From contig NZ_AUJP01000022.1 of NCBI RefSeq assembly GCF_000424285.1, forward strand, positions 1 to 64,000: 64,000 nucleotides of DNA. The letters run 5' to 3'. The position numbers were made by a program, and so were the translations under genes. Below are positions 27,600-36,380 of this stretch, one piece after another (within the stretch, counting starts at the first letter, position 1; every line of letters begins with the position of its first letter). This DNA is from Butyrivibrio sp. MB2005. Lineage in GTDB: Bacteria; Bacillota; Clostridia; Lachnospirales; Lachnospiraceae. Below the pieces are notes generated by a model, which was not told the DNA's origin, ran no database searches, and saw only the letters and a program-made list of their open reading frames with translations.

Positions 27600-28460
27600 T
27601 TTTGAAGCACTAAGCTTATCAAACCACGCTGTGGTGAAATCCAGAAAGAGCTTTTCCTCTTTGTTCAGCTTCTTGCCTTTGGGATAGGCAAGGACAAGAG
27701 TTCTCGTGGGATGACCCTTTAGCGGAATAAGAGATGTATAGCTGGAAGATGTCTGCATCCAGGAAGTGCCGGGAACAAGTGCAATCCCGTTACCTGCTTC
27801 TACCATGGAGCGGAGGGTTTTCATATCATCTGCTTCAAAGGCGATATCCGGAGAAAATCCCGCTTCTTTACATAAAGAAGTTGTGTGGATTCGTAGCTGA
27901 TTCTTCTTGTTATATGCGATGAAGGATTCGCCTGACAAAGCCTTTAAGTCAATTTGCTTTTTCTTTGAAAGATGATGAGACTTTGGCATAACAACCATGA
28001 TTTCATCCTCCATTAAAACTACATAATCATATTTTTTTTCATCCACAGGGAGCTGATAGAAAGTAAAATCAGCTTCCTTATTTTTTGCTGAATTGCCCTG
28101 CAGGAAAAATACCCTTATGCCCGGATTTATCTTTTCAAAATCGGGAACAAGGTAGGTCATGAAATGTATGCCACTCTGAATATTTATGCCGATTCCTGTT
28201 ACGGAAGGCTCACGAAGGGAATTGATTCCGGCATCCAATGCGCTTAAAGATTGGTCCACGGCCTCAAGAAAGCGCTTGCCCTTATCGTTTAAGCTTATGG
28301 CTTTACCTGACCTGTCAAAGAGTTCGCACCCCAGTTCCCGCTCAAGCTTTTTGATGGTTACGCTTATGGCAGACTGCGGAATAAGATGATGTTCTGCAGC
28401 TTTTGAAAAATTTTCCATTTGTGCAGCGGTTCTGAAATACCGCAGTTCCAGCAGGTTCAT
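27591..28460 (-). CDS. LysR-family transcriptional regulator
   Basis: A 289-aa protein with an N-terminal LysR helix-turn-helix (L-E-L-R-Y-F-R-T-A-A-Q-M-E-N-F-S-K-A-A, then Q-S-A-I-S-V-T-I-K-K-L-E) and a periplasmic-binding-like effector domain (about 90-285). The effector is unknown. It faces the flavodoxin-fold pair convergently and is divergent from the large SGNH protein gene, so either could be its target. AAAGGAG lies about nine bases before ATG. Confidence 0.88.
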   Translation of the reverse strand: MNLLELRYFRTAAQMENFSKAAEHHLIPQSAISVTIKKLERELGCELFDRSGKAISLNDKGKRFLEAVDQSLSALDAGINSLREPSVTGIGINIQSGIHFMTYLVPDFEKINPGIRVFFLQGNSAKNKEADFTFYQLPVDEKKYDYVVLMEDEIMVVMPKSHHLSKKKQIDLKALSGESFIAYNKKNQLRIHTTSLCKEAGFSPDIAFEADDMKTLRSMVEAGNGIALVPGTSWMQTSSSYTSLIPLKGHPTRTLVLAYPKGKKLNKEEKLFLDFTTAWFDKLSASKLR

Positions 28461-28639
28461 AGGGGAGCACTCCTTTTTGCATATATATATTTATATATAT
28501 GATTATATAGGTTTTCATATTTTTAATCAATTTATCCCTCAGATATACTTCATATTGACAGCGATTAGTGGGTAAACAGTAACGAAATCCCTGGGGATTT
28601 TTGCTGTCAGATCCGCAGGTGGAGGAAAAGGAGAAACCT

Positions 28640-31600
28640 ATGTATATGGGAGGAAAAAGGCCAAAAAGGAGAAGTCCCAAGTGGAAAAGACTTTTTGCAA
28701 AGCTCATGCTGACGACAGTCCTGACAACGACTGTTCTGGGGCAGGGCGGGGTGACATCACTTGCTGCTGAGGACCAGACTGCAGCAGAATATGCCGCAGA
28801 CATGGATGTTTCAGTGGATGATGTGACAAATGAACAAAATGAGCAGGAACTTGATGAGGTTAATGAGATAACTCAGGAAAATCCGGAAGCTCAGACTGAT
28901 GAAAACACTTCAGAAGAAGGAGAGCAGGCAGAGGAAAACAAAAGTGATGAGCTGCCGGAAGAGACTTCTGAGGAAACTGCGACAGAAGAAGCTGATTATT
29001 CTGATGTCGAAGAGGATAACGCTACAACAGATATTACTGATATTGAATATCCTGAGACTGAGGTAATTGAAGAGGCAGATGAAGCTGACGCCGGGCTCGA
29101 AGTTATGGCCCTTGAAGAAGCCGAAGAAGCTGATGGAGCTGCCGCAGATACAGTAAAGATTCTTATGGTTGGTAACAGCCTTACAAGATACAACGACGTT
29201 GCCGGCAAGCTTCAGACACTTTTCGCACTTGATGGAATTGATGCTCAGGTAGATACAAGAACTCAGATGGGAGCTTCTTTGTTTGACCAGGCTGACATTC
29301 TTAAGGAGAGCACAAGAGCAGCAATCGTAGACGGTGACTATGATTATGTGGTACTTCAGGAAAAATCCTCAGGTTTTTCCGAGGCACTTCTTCGTCAGGG
29401 TGCTGAAGCATTCTATCCCTGGATAGAGGAAGCTCCTTCACAGCCGCAGCTGGTATTTTACATGCCTTGGGCTAATGAAGACGTACTTAAGAGCATGCAG
29501 ACAACAGTTACAAATGCTTATGTTTCTGTAGCAAAGGATTTTAATGCCAAGCTTGCTCCTGCAGGTGAAGCATATTACGAGCTTTATTTTGACAAGAATA
29601 AGAAATGGTACAGAAAAGGCGACAATGTGCATGGTAATGATCTTGCAAGTCTTATCTCTGCAAGCACCATTTACTACACAATGACAGGAAAAGACAGTGC
29701 ATTCAGCTTTACTTCAGAAGATAAGGATGCGCTTACAGCTCTGGTTGAGAGTGCAGACTACAAGAACAACAGAGTTTCCTATAACGCTGATACAGTTAAT
29801 CTGATCGAAGAAACTGCACTTAAATACACAGGAATTTACAGTGATCTCAATAACGTTCCTGATCTTGAGGGCAGAGGAATGGATGGCAATACCAACCTTG
29901 CCAAGGGCAAGCAGGGAAGCGCTTCCTCTAACGGCAGAGGCTCAACAAGAGGTATCGGTGCAAGAAACGTAGGTAATCTTACTGACGGAAGCTATACTTC
30001 ATTTTTAGTTTCACACGAAGAGGATCCTGATATCTGGTATCGTGTTGATTTTGAAAAGAGCACAAAAATCGACGAAGTAATTCTGTATTTTGGCGGAACA
30101 GGAACCTATGTAAATACTGAGAACGCAGTATTTACAGTGGAAATGTCCGACTCCCCGGATAGCGATTATTTCGTTGTTGCAAGCGGTGAAAGCACATCCA
30201 CAGAGCCCATGGATATTAAATTCGATGAAGCTCAGGGAAGATATTTAAGAGTTCATGTATCATCCTTCTCAGGTCCCTATGTAAGTATGTTTGAGATCGA
30301 GGCATATTATCAGAAGCCTGAGACCATAGAAGATGAGAACGGTAATGATGATCCTGCAGAGACAGGCGATGAGAATGAAAACGGCGAAGACGAAGGCCAG
30401 GGTTCCGGTAATCAGGAAGATCCTTCTGAGGAAGATGAGTTTGATGGTATCGTTAAGGCTTTCCCCGGAGATTTCCTGCAGGTACGTGTAGGCGAAAACA
30501 CCGCAAACATGGCACTTTATGACGGAAACATGTATGAAGCTGTTCTTCCTTTCAGCGCAGGTGAAAATACCGTCAGCATTCTGGTAAACGGAAAAGTAGT
30601 CAAAGAAAAAGTATGTAATGCATCAAAGGCTTCACAGGATGTTATCGTCAGATATTTCGCTTATAACGACAAGGTTGTAACAGGTTTTGACACACACAAG
30701 GATGGAAACGGCAACGTTGTACAGGATATTAAGAAAATCGCAAATTGGACAGGTAACTTCTTTAACAGAGCAGGCATAAATGAATTCAAGGAATTTGGCG
30801 GCTGGGATCAGGCAAATGTATTATCTCGTCTTGATTATATCGGCGGTGGCGTATTCAAACGCACATTTACTTATACCGTTCCTGAAAGTTCAATATCCTA
30901 CGAGTTCAAGATTAATTTTGACGGCGTTTGGAGCAATGGCGAAGTTCCTTCATCAAATGCCACAGTAACATTCCCTGCAAGCGAAAAAGAGACCGATACT
31001 TTCGTTCTTTTTGTAAATTCCACTACAGGCGAGTGGTTTGATTCCATAAACTCAGGAAAAATCGCTTACAAACTGGCAGATGGAAGCGTATATGAGCAGG
31101 AAGCAGGTAAGGCAAAGGTGGAAATCGCATTAGGCGGTGAAACTAAGGAGATGGTACAGACATCTAAAACCGGTTACAGACTTACAGATTATCTCACTGC
31201 AGGTACTTATAACGTCAGCATCTATGCTGATGGTCAGCTTGTTGAAGATACAGAGCTTACACTTAAGGGTTCATCCTCAGTAACTGCTGTTTATGACACT
31301 AAAAAAGGTCTTGAGATCATCAAAAATGACAGCATTCCTGAAGAGACAGGAAATGATGATACTAACGAAAACAGCGGTAATACCGGCAGCGAAGCTGGAA
31401 ATAAGTCTGAAAATACATCATCTGAAACCTCTGAAAAGGTAACAACAGATAACGAAACACCTACGACAACCACAGAAGAGGCACCTGCAGAGACAGTAGA
31501 TAAAAAGCAGAAGAAGTCTTCTGTTTCTAAGCTCAGCGCAGGAAAGAAGACACTTACTGTGAAGTGGAAGAAGGTAACTGCTAAGGGCATCAAAGGCTAC

Positions 31601-31801
31601 GAGATTCAGTACAGTACTGATAAATCCTTTGAGAAGAACGTTAAGACAGTCACTATTAACAAGACAAAAACCACCACAAAGACTTTCAAAAAGCTTAAGT
31701 CAAAGAAAAAATATTATGTAAGAATTCGCACCTACTCCAAGAAGAACGGCGAGAAAGTATATTCCAACTGGAGTAAGGTAAAGAGCATAAAGGTTAAATA
31801 A
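28640..31801 (+). CDS. Secreted multidomain SGNH-fold hydrolase with F5/8 C, starch-module-like and Fn3 domains
   Basis: About 1053 aa. Order: signal peptide (to about 40), a very acidic linker (about 40-165), an SGNH/DUF4886-like esterase domain with V-G-N-S-L-T (Ser180 as likely nucleophile) and D-N-V-H-G-N-D (likely Asp/His), an F5/8 type C module (about 410-560), an acidic linker, two beta-sandwich modules resembling starch-binding or pullulanase X-modules (about 605-820), a Thr/Glu linker and a C-terminal Fn3 module. A carbohydrate esterase acting outside the cell is the best guess. AAAGGAG lies six bases before ATG 28640; an upstream in-frame TTG (28601) is unlikely. Divergent from the LysR gene. 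Confidence 0.75.
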   Translation: MYMGGKRPKRRSPKWKRLFAKLMLTTVLTTTVLGQGGVTSLAAEDQTAAEYAADMDVSVDDVTNEQNEQELDEVNEITQENPEAQTDENTSEEGEQAEENKSDELPEETSEETATEEADYSDVEEDNATTDITDIEYPETEVIEEADEADAGLEVMALEEAEEADGAAADTVKILMVGNSLTRYNDVAGKLQTLFALDGIDAQVDTRTQMGASLFDQADILKESTRAAIVDGDYDYVVLQEKSSGFSEALLRQGAEAFYPWIEEAPSQPQLVFYMPWANEDVLKSMQTTVTNAYVSVAKDFNAKLAPAGEAYYELYFDKNKKWYRKGDNVHGNDLASLISASTIYYTMTGKDSAFSFTSEDKDALTALVESADYKNNRVSYNADTVNLIEETALKYTGIYSDLNNVPDLEGRGMDGNTNLAKGKQGSASSNGRGSTRGIGARNVGNLTDGSYTSFLVSHEEDPDIWYRVDFEKSTKIDEVILYFGGTGTYVNTENAVFTVEMSDSPDSDYFVVASGESTSTEPMDIKFDEAQGRYLRVHVSSFSGPYVSMFEIEAYYQKPETIEDENGNDDPAETGDENENGEDEGQGSGNQEDPSEEDEFDGIVKAFPGDFLQVRVGENTANMALYDGNMYEAVLPFSAGENTVSILVNGKVVKEKVCNASKASQDVIVRYFAYNDKVVTGFDTHKDGNGNVVQDIKKIANWTGNFFNRAGINEFKEFGGWDQANVLSRLDYIGGGVFKRTFTYTVPESSISYEFKINFDGVWSNGEVPSSNATVTFPASEKETDTFVLFVNSTTGEWFDSINSGKIAYKLADGSVYEQEAGKAKVEIALGGETKEMVQTSKTGYRLTDYLTAGTYNVSIYADGQLVEDTELTLKGSSSVTAVYDTKKGLEIIKNDSIPEETGNDDTNENSGNTGSEAGNKSENTSSETSEKVTTDNETPTTTTEEAPAETVDKKQKKSSVSKLSAGKKTLTVKWKKVTAKGIKGYEIQYSTDKSFEKNVKTVTINKTKTTTKTFKKLKSKKKYYVRIRTYSKKNGEKVYSNWSKVKSIKVK

Positions 31802-31831
31802 AAAAGTCATCTATCGGATGTAATAAGTATG

Positions 31832-31869
31832 AAGGCGCTATGTGTAATTGAGCACATAGCGCCTTTTTC
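31832..31869 (+). terminator. Strong rho-independent terminator
   Basis: AAGGCGCTATGTG (31832-31844) pairs perfectly with CACATAGCGCCTT (31853-31865), with an 8-base loop and a TTTTT run, about 30 bases after the SGNH protein gene. Confidence 0.9.
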
Positions 31870-32009
31870 ATGGTGGCAAATTTGGGGCAGATAGTGTAAT
31901 TGATTGATCAGGAATTCTTCCCGCGTGTTGATGTTAAAGGGGTATTATGGGAAAATATGAAATATATTTATAGAGAGCGCCAAACAGGAGGTTTTAACCA
32001 GCGATTACT

Positions 32010-33455
32010 ATGAGTACAATACGTTTTAGCGGCAATTCCGACGGAAGAAAAAGCATATTGGAAATCATGAGAGATAAAGGCAGCCGTATCCATGCGGACT
32101 GCGGTGGTCGTGGCACCTGCGGAAAATGCAGGGTGCGATTTATTTCTGATGCTCCAAAGCCGCTGGATATAGAGAAGGAACACTTGTCAGAAGAAACCCT
32201 GAGAGAGGGCGTTCGCCTTGCATGTCAGACAAGGGTAAGCGGAGATTTCACAGTTGAGATAGACGATTCAGACGAAGCCATGGAAATTGCAGCCATCGCG
32301 GAGGAAGATTTGGGCGAAATGCCTCTGAATCCCGTGGTGGCAATAGATATAGGAACAACTACTTTGGCTGCAGCACTCCTTGATCCTGACAGAAAGAAAA
32401 TCATCAAGACGGAAACAGGAGTCAACCATCAGCGCAGCTTTGGTGCAGATGTAATATCCAGAATTCAGGCAGCCAATCAGGGAAAAGGCGAGGAGCTTAA
32501 AGAACTGATACGCGGGGATATTAAAGAGTTGTTGTCCTCATTTGGTGTAGCTGAAAGCGTCCCGGAGATCATCTCTGCCAATACTACCATGCAGCATCTA
32601 TGGCAGGGGCTTCCCTGCGAAACTCTCGGCGTAGCACCTTATACTCCTGTGGACATAAGCTGCCGCAGCGTAGAGGGCTGTACCTTGCTTCCCGGCATAA
32701 GTACTTATGTGGGAGCGGACATAGTCAGCGGTATTGTGGCAGTGGGCATGGATCAGGCGGAAAAGCCCTGCGTTTTGATTGATCTAGGCACCAACGGTGA
32801 GATGGCCATAGGAAATAAAGACAAAATCATGGTGGCCAGCACCGCGGCAGGCCCTGCCTTTGAAGGTGGAAATATATCCTGTGGCACGGCCGGAATTCCG
32901 GGAGCTGTAAGCAGTATCACCATCGAAGATGGAGCCGTAAAATATGACACAATCGGAAATCAGCTACCGGTGGGACTTTGCGGCACCGGAGTTATAGAGA
33001 TAGTCTATGAACTTTTAAAGAACAAGTTTATTGATGACACAGGTCTACTTGATGAAGATATAGATGAAGAAGGCTTTAAGATCGCGGATCAGGTCTTTTT
33101 TTCACAGAAAGATATTAGAGAAGTTCAGCTTGCCAAGGCCGCAATAAGAGCCGGTTTGGAGACCCTGTTGCAGGCATACGGCATCAGCTACGACCAGGTG
33201 GGGGCTGCCTATTTGGCAGGGGGCTTTGGCCTAAAGATCAATCTGGAAAAAGCCTGTGGAATCGGCCTTCTTCCGGAGGAACTTTTAGACAGAACTCGTG
33301 CTGTTGGAAATACTTCTTTAGAGGGCGCCGTTAAGTATGCCTTTGATGAAAGTATACTCAGCAGATTTATAGAGGTTGCTTCCACCGCCGAAGAGGTCAG
33401 TCTCGCTGACAGCAGTGTTTTTCAGGACCAGTACATGGAGAGGATGTATTTTTAG
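32010..33455 (+). CDS. RACo-like corrinoid-activating ASKHA protein with 2Fe-2S domain
   Basis: A 481-aa protein. A ferredoxin-like 2Fe-2S domain has Cys31, Cys37, Cys40 (C-G-G-R-G-T-C-G-K-C) and a fourth cysteine, Cys72 (R-L-A-C-Q). A linker and an ASKHA ATPase-like domain follow (A-I-D-I-G-T-T-T near residue 110, L-I-D-L-G-T-N-G-E near 257, Y-L-A-G-G-F-G near 405). The family (DUF4445, RamA/RACo) reductively reactivates corrinoid proteins of methyltransferase systems. No methyltransferase or corrinoid protein is nearby. AGGAGG ends 18 bases before ATG 32010, unusually far, and an in-frame stop excludes an upstream start. Confidence 0.82.
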   Translation: MSTIRFSGNSDGRKSILEIMRDKGSRIHADCGGRGTCGKCRVRFISDAPKPLDIEKEHLSEETLREGVRLACQTRVSGDFTVEIDDSDEAMEIAAIAEEDLGEMPLNPVVAIDIGTTTLAAALLDPDRKKIIKTETGVNHQRSFGADVISRIQAANQGKGEELKELIRGDIKELLSSFGVAESVPEIISANTTMQHLWQGLPCETLGVAPYTPVDISCRSVEGCTLLPGISTYVGADIVSGIVAVGMDQAEKPCVLIDLGTNGEMAIGNKDKIMVASTAAGPAFEGGNISCGTAGIPGAVSSITIEDGAVKYDTIGNQLPVGLCGTGVIEIVYELLKNKFIDDTGLLDEDIDEEGFKIADQVFFSQKDIREVQLAKAAIRAGLETLLQAYGISYDQVGAAYLAGGFGLKINLEKACGIGLLPEELLDRTRAVGNTSLEGAVKYAFDESILSRFIEVASTAEEVSLADSSVFQDQYMERMYF

Positions 33456-34391
33456 ATGATACTCAACACAGGGCAGAGAACAGATATCCCTGCCTTTTAC
33501 CCCAAGTGGCTTGCAAATAGAATAAAAGAGGGCTTTGTATGTGTGCGCAATCCCTATAACCCGGTTCAGGTTAGCAGATACGTGATAAATCCTGAGGTTG
33601 TGGATGCTATTGGCTTTTGCTCCAAGAATCCTGAGCCTTTCTTTCCATACCTTGATCTTGTTAAAGATTTTGGGCAGTTCTGGTACGTTACCATAACTCC
33701 CTACGGAAAGGATATAGAGCCAATGGTTCCTGATAAGGAGCGGGTCATTGAGTCTTTTAAATTTTTGTCAGGGAAGGTTGGAACCAAGGCTATAGGCTGG
33801 CGTTACGATCCAATATTTGTAAGCGATAAGTATACAATAGATTATCATTTGAAGGCCTTTGAAAAAATGGCTTCATCTCTTGAAGGCTATACGGAAATTG
33901 TAGTTATCAGTTTTATAGATCTCTATGAGAAAGTAAAAAGAAATTTTCCGGAAGTAAGGGCTGTGTCAGAAAACGACAAGCTATTTCTTGGAAAGGAAAT
34001 CATAAGAATAGCAAGAGAGCACGGCATGCTTGTAAAGCCCTGCGCCGAAGGAGATTTTCTTGAAAAATACGGTGCAGATTGCAGAGGATGCATGACAATC
34101 GCCGATTATGAGCGTGCCATCGGAAATAAACTGAATGCTCCCAAGCATAAAGGGGCCAGGAGTGAGTGTGCGTGCTACTTATCCGGCGATATTGGTGCTT
34201 ATGATACTTGCGGACATCTGTGCAGATATTGTTATGCCAACAATGACGTTTCCCTTGTAAAAACCAATATGAAGAATCACGACCCGGACTCACCTTTTTT
34301 GATAGGAAATTACAGACCGGATGACAAAATCAATGATGTGGCGCAGAAGTCCTGGATTAATGGGCAAATGTCCATTTTTGATTTTGTGTAA
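33456..34391 (+). CDS. DUF1848-family protein
   Basis: A 311-aa protein of the DUF1848 family. The C-terminal part carries a cysteine cluster (E-C-A-C-Y-L-S-G-D-I-G-A-Y-D-T-C then H-L-C-R-Y-C-Y-A-N) resembling a radical-SAM-like metal site, and W-R-Y-D-P lies near residue 113. Biochemical role unknown; nucleic-acid repair or metal-dependent chemistry is speculative. The ATG directly abuts the stop codon of the RACo-like gene, with GAGAGGATG as ribosome-binding site, so the two are co-expressed. Confidence 0.78.
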   Translation: MILNTGQRTDIPAFYPKWLANRIKEGFVCVRNPYNPVQVSRYVINPEVVDAIGFCSKNPEPFFPYLDLVKDFGQFWYVTITPYGKDIEPMVPDKERVIESFKFLSGKVGTKAIGWRYDPIFVSDKYTIDYHLKAFEKMASSLEGYTEIVVISFIDLYEKVKRNFPEVRAVSENDKLFLGKEIIRIAREHGMLVKPCAEGDFLEKYGADCRGCMTIADYERAIGNKLNAPKHKGARSECACYLSGDIGAYDTCGHLCRYCYANNDVSLVKTNMKNHDPDSPFLIGNYRPDDKINDVAQKSWINGQMSIFDFV

Positions 34392-34398
34392 ATATAAA

Positions 34399-34454
34399 TG
34401 GACCAGGGGACGTGGTTCATTTTTGGGTCCACTAACCCCGTCCCCTGTGGTCCA
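34399..34454. repeat. Long REP-like hairpin, possible terminator
   Basis: TGGACC (34399-34404) pairs with GGTCCA (34449-34454), and GGGGACG (34406-34412) with CGTCCCC (34439-34445). A smaller GTGG/CCAC pairing lies inside. There is no strong T-run, only AATTTGG. The GGACC...GGGGACG...CGTCCCC...GGTCC layout resembles dispersed hairpin repeats seen in many Clostridia, so it may be a REP-type repeat that also ends transcription. Confidence 0.5.
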
Positions 34455-34471
34455 ATTTGGAGATAATAGTA

Positions 34472-34501
34472 TTGGACATCTAAAACGTTTCTTTCTATAG
34501 T
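34472..34501 (+). promoter_or_regulatory. Promoter of the ABC-F gene
   Basis: TTGGAC (34472-34477) and TATAGT (34496-34501) are separated by 18 bases. The start codon is 30 bases further on. No long leader or attenuator of the antibiotic-resistance ABC-F type is present. Confidence 0.5.
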
Positions 34502-34530
34502 ATATTAAGAATCTTAGATTAGGTAATGTA

Positions 34531-36339
34531 ATGAATATATTAAATGTAGAAAACGTTTCAAAATCATATATGTCAAAGCCTGTTCTTAGCGGAGTTTCCG
34601 TAGGAATAAGCGATACAGATAAAATCGGAGTAGTGGGTACCAACGGAACAGGAAAATCCACGCTTCTTTCTATTGTTGCAGGAAAGACTACTCCGGACAG
34701 CGGACAGGTAATAGTAAGTAACGGCCTTCGTATATCATATCTTCCCCAGAACCCTGTTTTTGATATGGATAAGACACTTCTGGAGAATATTGCGGGTACC
34801 ATTTACGCAGGCGGCGATCATTGGGACAAAATCGGAGAAATAAAGGCAACTCTGTCAAAGTTTGGAATCGATGATCCTGAGTGTAATCCGTCTATTTTAT
34901 CCGGAGGACAGAAAAAAAGAGCAGCTCTTGTTGCAGCTATCATGACACCTTCAGATCTTCTGATTCTGGACGAGCCCACTAACCATCTCGATTCTGACAT
35001 GATCGAGTGGCTTGAGGATTTCCTTCAGCATTTCAGAGGTGCTCTGCTTATGATCACCCATGACAGATATTTCCTCGATGAAGTAACGAATCAGATTCTG
35101 GAAATTGATAAGGGCAGTGTGTATCGCTACGAGTCCAATTATTCGGGATTTCTTGAATTAAAACAGCAAAGACTTGATTACGAACAGGCCGCTGAGAGAA
35201 AGGCTGCAAGTCTTTACAGAAAAGATCTTGCATGGATGCTAAGAGGCGCAAGAGCCCGCTCAACCAAGCAAAAAGCCCACATTCAGAGATTTGAAGAGCT
35301 ACGTGACAGACAGCGCCCGGAAGAGGAGAGACAGGTAGAGCTTTCCTCACTTCCCACAAGAATGGGCAATAAGACCATTATTATTGACGGGATTTCTAAA
35401 TCCTATGAGGGTAAGCTCCTTTTCAAGGATTTTTCATATATTTTTGGCAAGCTGGACCGAATAGGAATCATTGGGCCTAATGGCTGCGGCAAGTCCACAC
35501 TCCTTAAGTGCATTGTGGATGCGGTGACTCCCGATTCCGGATTTGTTGAAATAGGGCAGACCATTAAAATAGGCTACTTTGGTCAGGAAAATGAAGCCCT
35601 GGATGAAAGCAAGAGAGTAATCGACTACATAAGAGACACTGCAGAGTTCATAAGAACCACTGATGGTCTGACTTCAGCGTCTGTCATGTGCGACAGGTTT
35701 CTTTTTAATCCGGAGATGCAGTATGCTCCGATTTCCAAGCTTTCAGGCGGTGAAAAGAGAAGATTATACCTTCTTAAGGTCCTTATGGAGCAGCCAAATG
35801 TAATCATTTTAGACGAGCCTACTAACGATCTGGACATTCAGACCCTCAGAATTCTTGAGGACTATCTGGACGGCTTTGCAGGAATCATCATCACCGTAAG
35901 TCACGACAGGTATTTCCTTGACCGCGTGGTTACAAGGATTTTTGCTTTCGAAAAAGACGGAACACTGTATCAAAGCGAGGGCGGTTATTCAGATTTTCTC
36001 ATTCATAAAAAGGAAGCTGCAGGTGTATCAGAGGTTATCTCTAATCCCAAAGCGTCCACAGCAGAAGATAAATCCGCCAAGGGTAAGTACCGCGCTCCGA
36101 GGGAGAAGACAAAGCTCTCATTTAAAGAGCAGAGAGAGTACGATAATATCGAATCTGAGATAGAAGCTCTTGAAGAAAAGAGTGCTGAACTGGAGTTGCA
36201 GATTGGGGAAGCAGCAACGGATTATCCAAAGCTTATGGCACTTAGTAAGGAAAAAGAGGAAGTCGATGCTGAAATAGAGAGAAAAATGGACAGGTACGTT
36301 GAGCTTCAGGAGATGGTGGACAGCTTTCAAAATGACTGA
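34531..36339 (+). CDS. ABC-F family ATPase (Uup/YdiF-like)
   Basis: A 602-aa soluble protein with two ABC domains and no membrane segment. Walker A motifs G-T-N-G-T-G-K-S-T (near 37) and G-P-N-G-C-G-K-S-T (near 317), signatures L-S-G-G-Q-K-K-R and L-S-G-G-E-K-R-R, Walker B L-I-L-D-E-P-T-N and I-I-L-D-E-P-T-N. Between them lies the charged P-site linker, and a C-terminal coiled coil of about 80 residues as in Uup. ABC-F proteins act on ribosomes or in stress/resistance; the C-terminal coil favours the housekeeping Uup-type group. Confidence 0.9.
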   Translation: MNILNVENVSKSYMSKPVLSGVSVGISDTDKIGVVGTNGTGKSTLLSIVAGKTTPDSGQVIVSNGLRISYLPQNPVFDMDKTLLENIAGTIYAGGDHWDKIGEIKATLSKFGIDDPECNPSILSGGQKKRAALVAAIMTPSDLLILDEPTNHLDSDMIEWLEDFLQHFRGALLMITHDRYFLDEVTNQILEIDKGSVYRYESNYSGFLELKQQRLDYEQAAERKAASLYRKDLAWMLRGARARSTKQKAHIQRFEELRDRQRPEEERQVELSSLPTRMGNKTIIIDGISKSYEGKLLFKDFSYIFGKLDRIGIIGPNGCGKSTLLKCIVDAVTPDSGFVEIGQTIKIGYFGQENEALDESKRVIDYIRDTAEFIRTTDGLTSASVMCDRFLFNPEMQYAPISKLSGGEKRRLYLLKVLMEQPNVIILDEPTNDLDIQTLRILEDYLDGFAGIIITVSHDRYFLDRVVTRIFAFEKDGTLYQSEGGYSDFLIHKKEAAGVSEVISNPKASTAEDKSAKGKYRAPREKTKLSFKEQREYDNIESEIEALEEKSAELELQIGEAATDYPKLMALSKEKEEVDAEIERKMDRYVELQEMVDSFQND

Positions 36340-36380
36340 CGTATAGTCCATATAAACTCTGGGGAAAAAGGGGAATTGGT

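Noticed and set aside
28342..28803. 153-codon antisense frame over the LysR/SGNH intergenic region
   Set aside because: It covers the divergent promoters and both gene starts, with no recognisable protein features.
34290..34802. 170-codon antisense frame over the DUF1848/ABC-F boundary
   Set aside because: It reads through the REP-like hairpin and the ABC-F start; no homology-like motifs.
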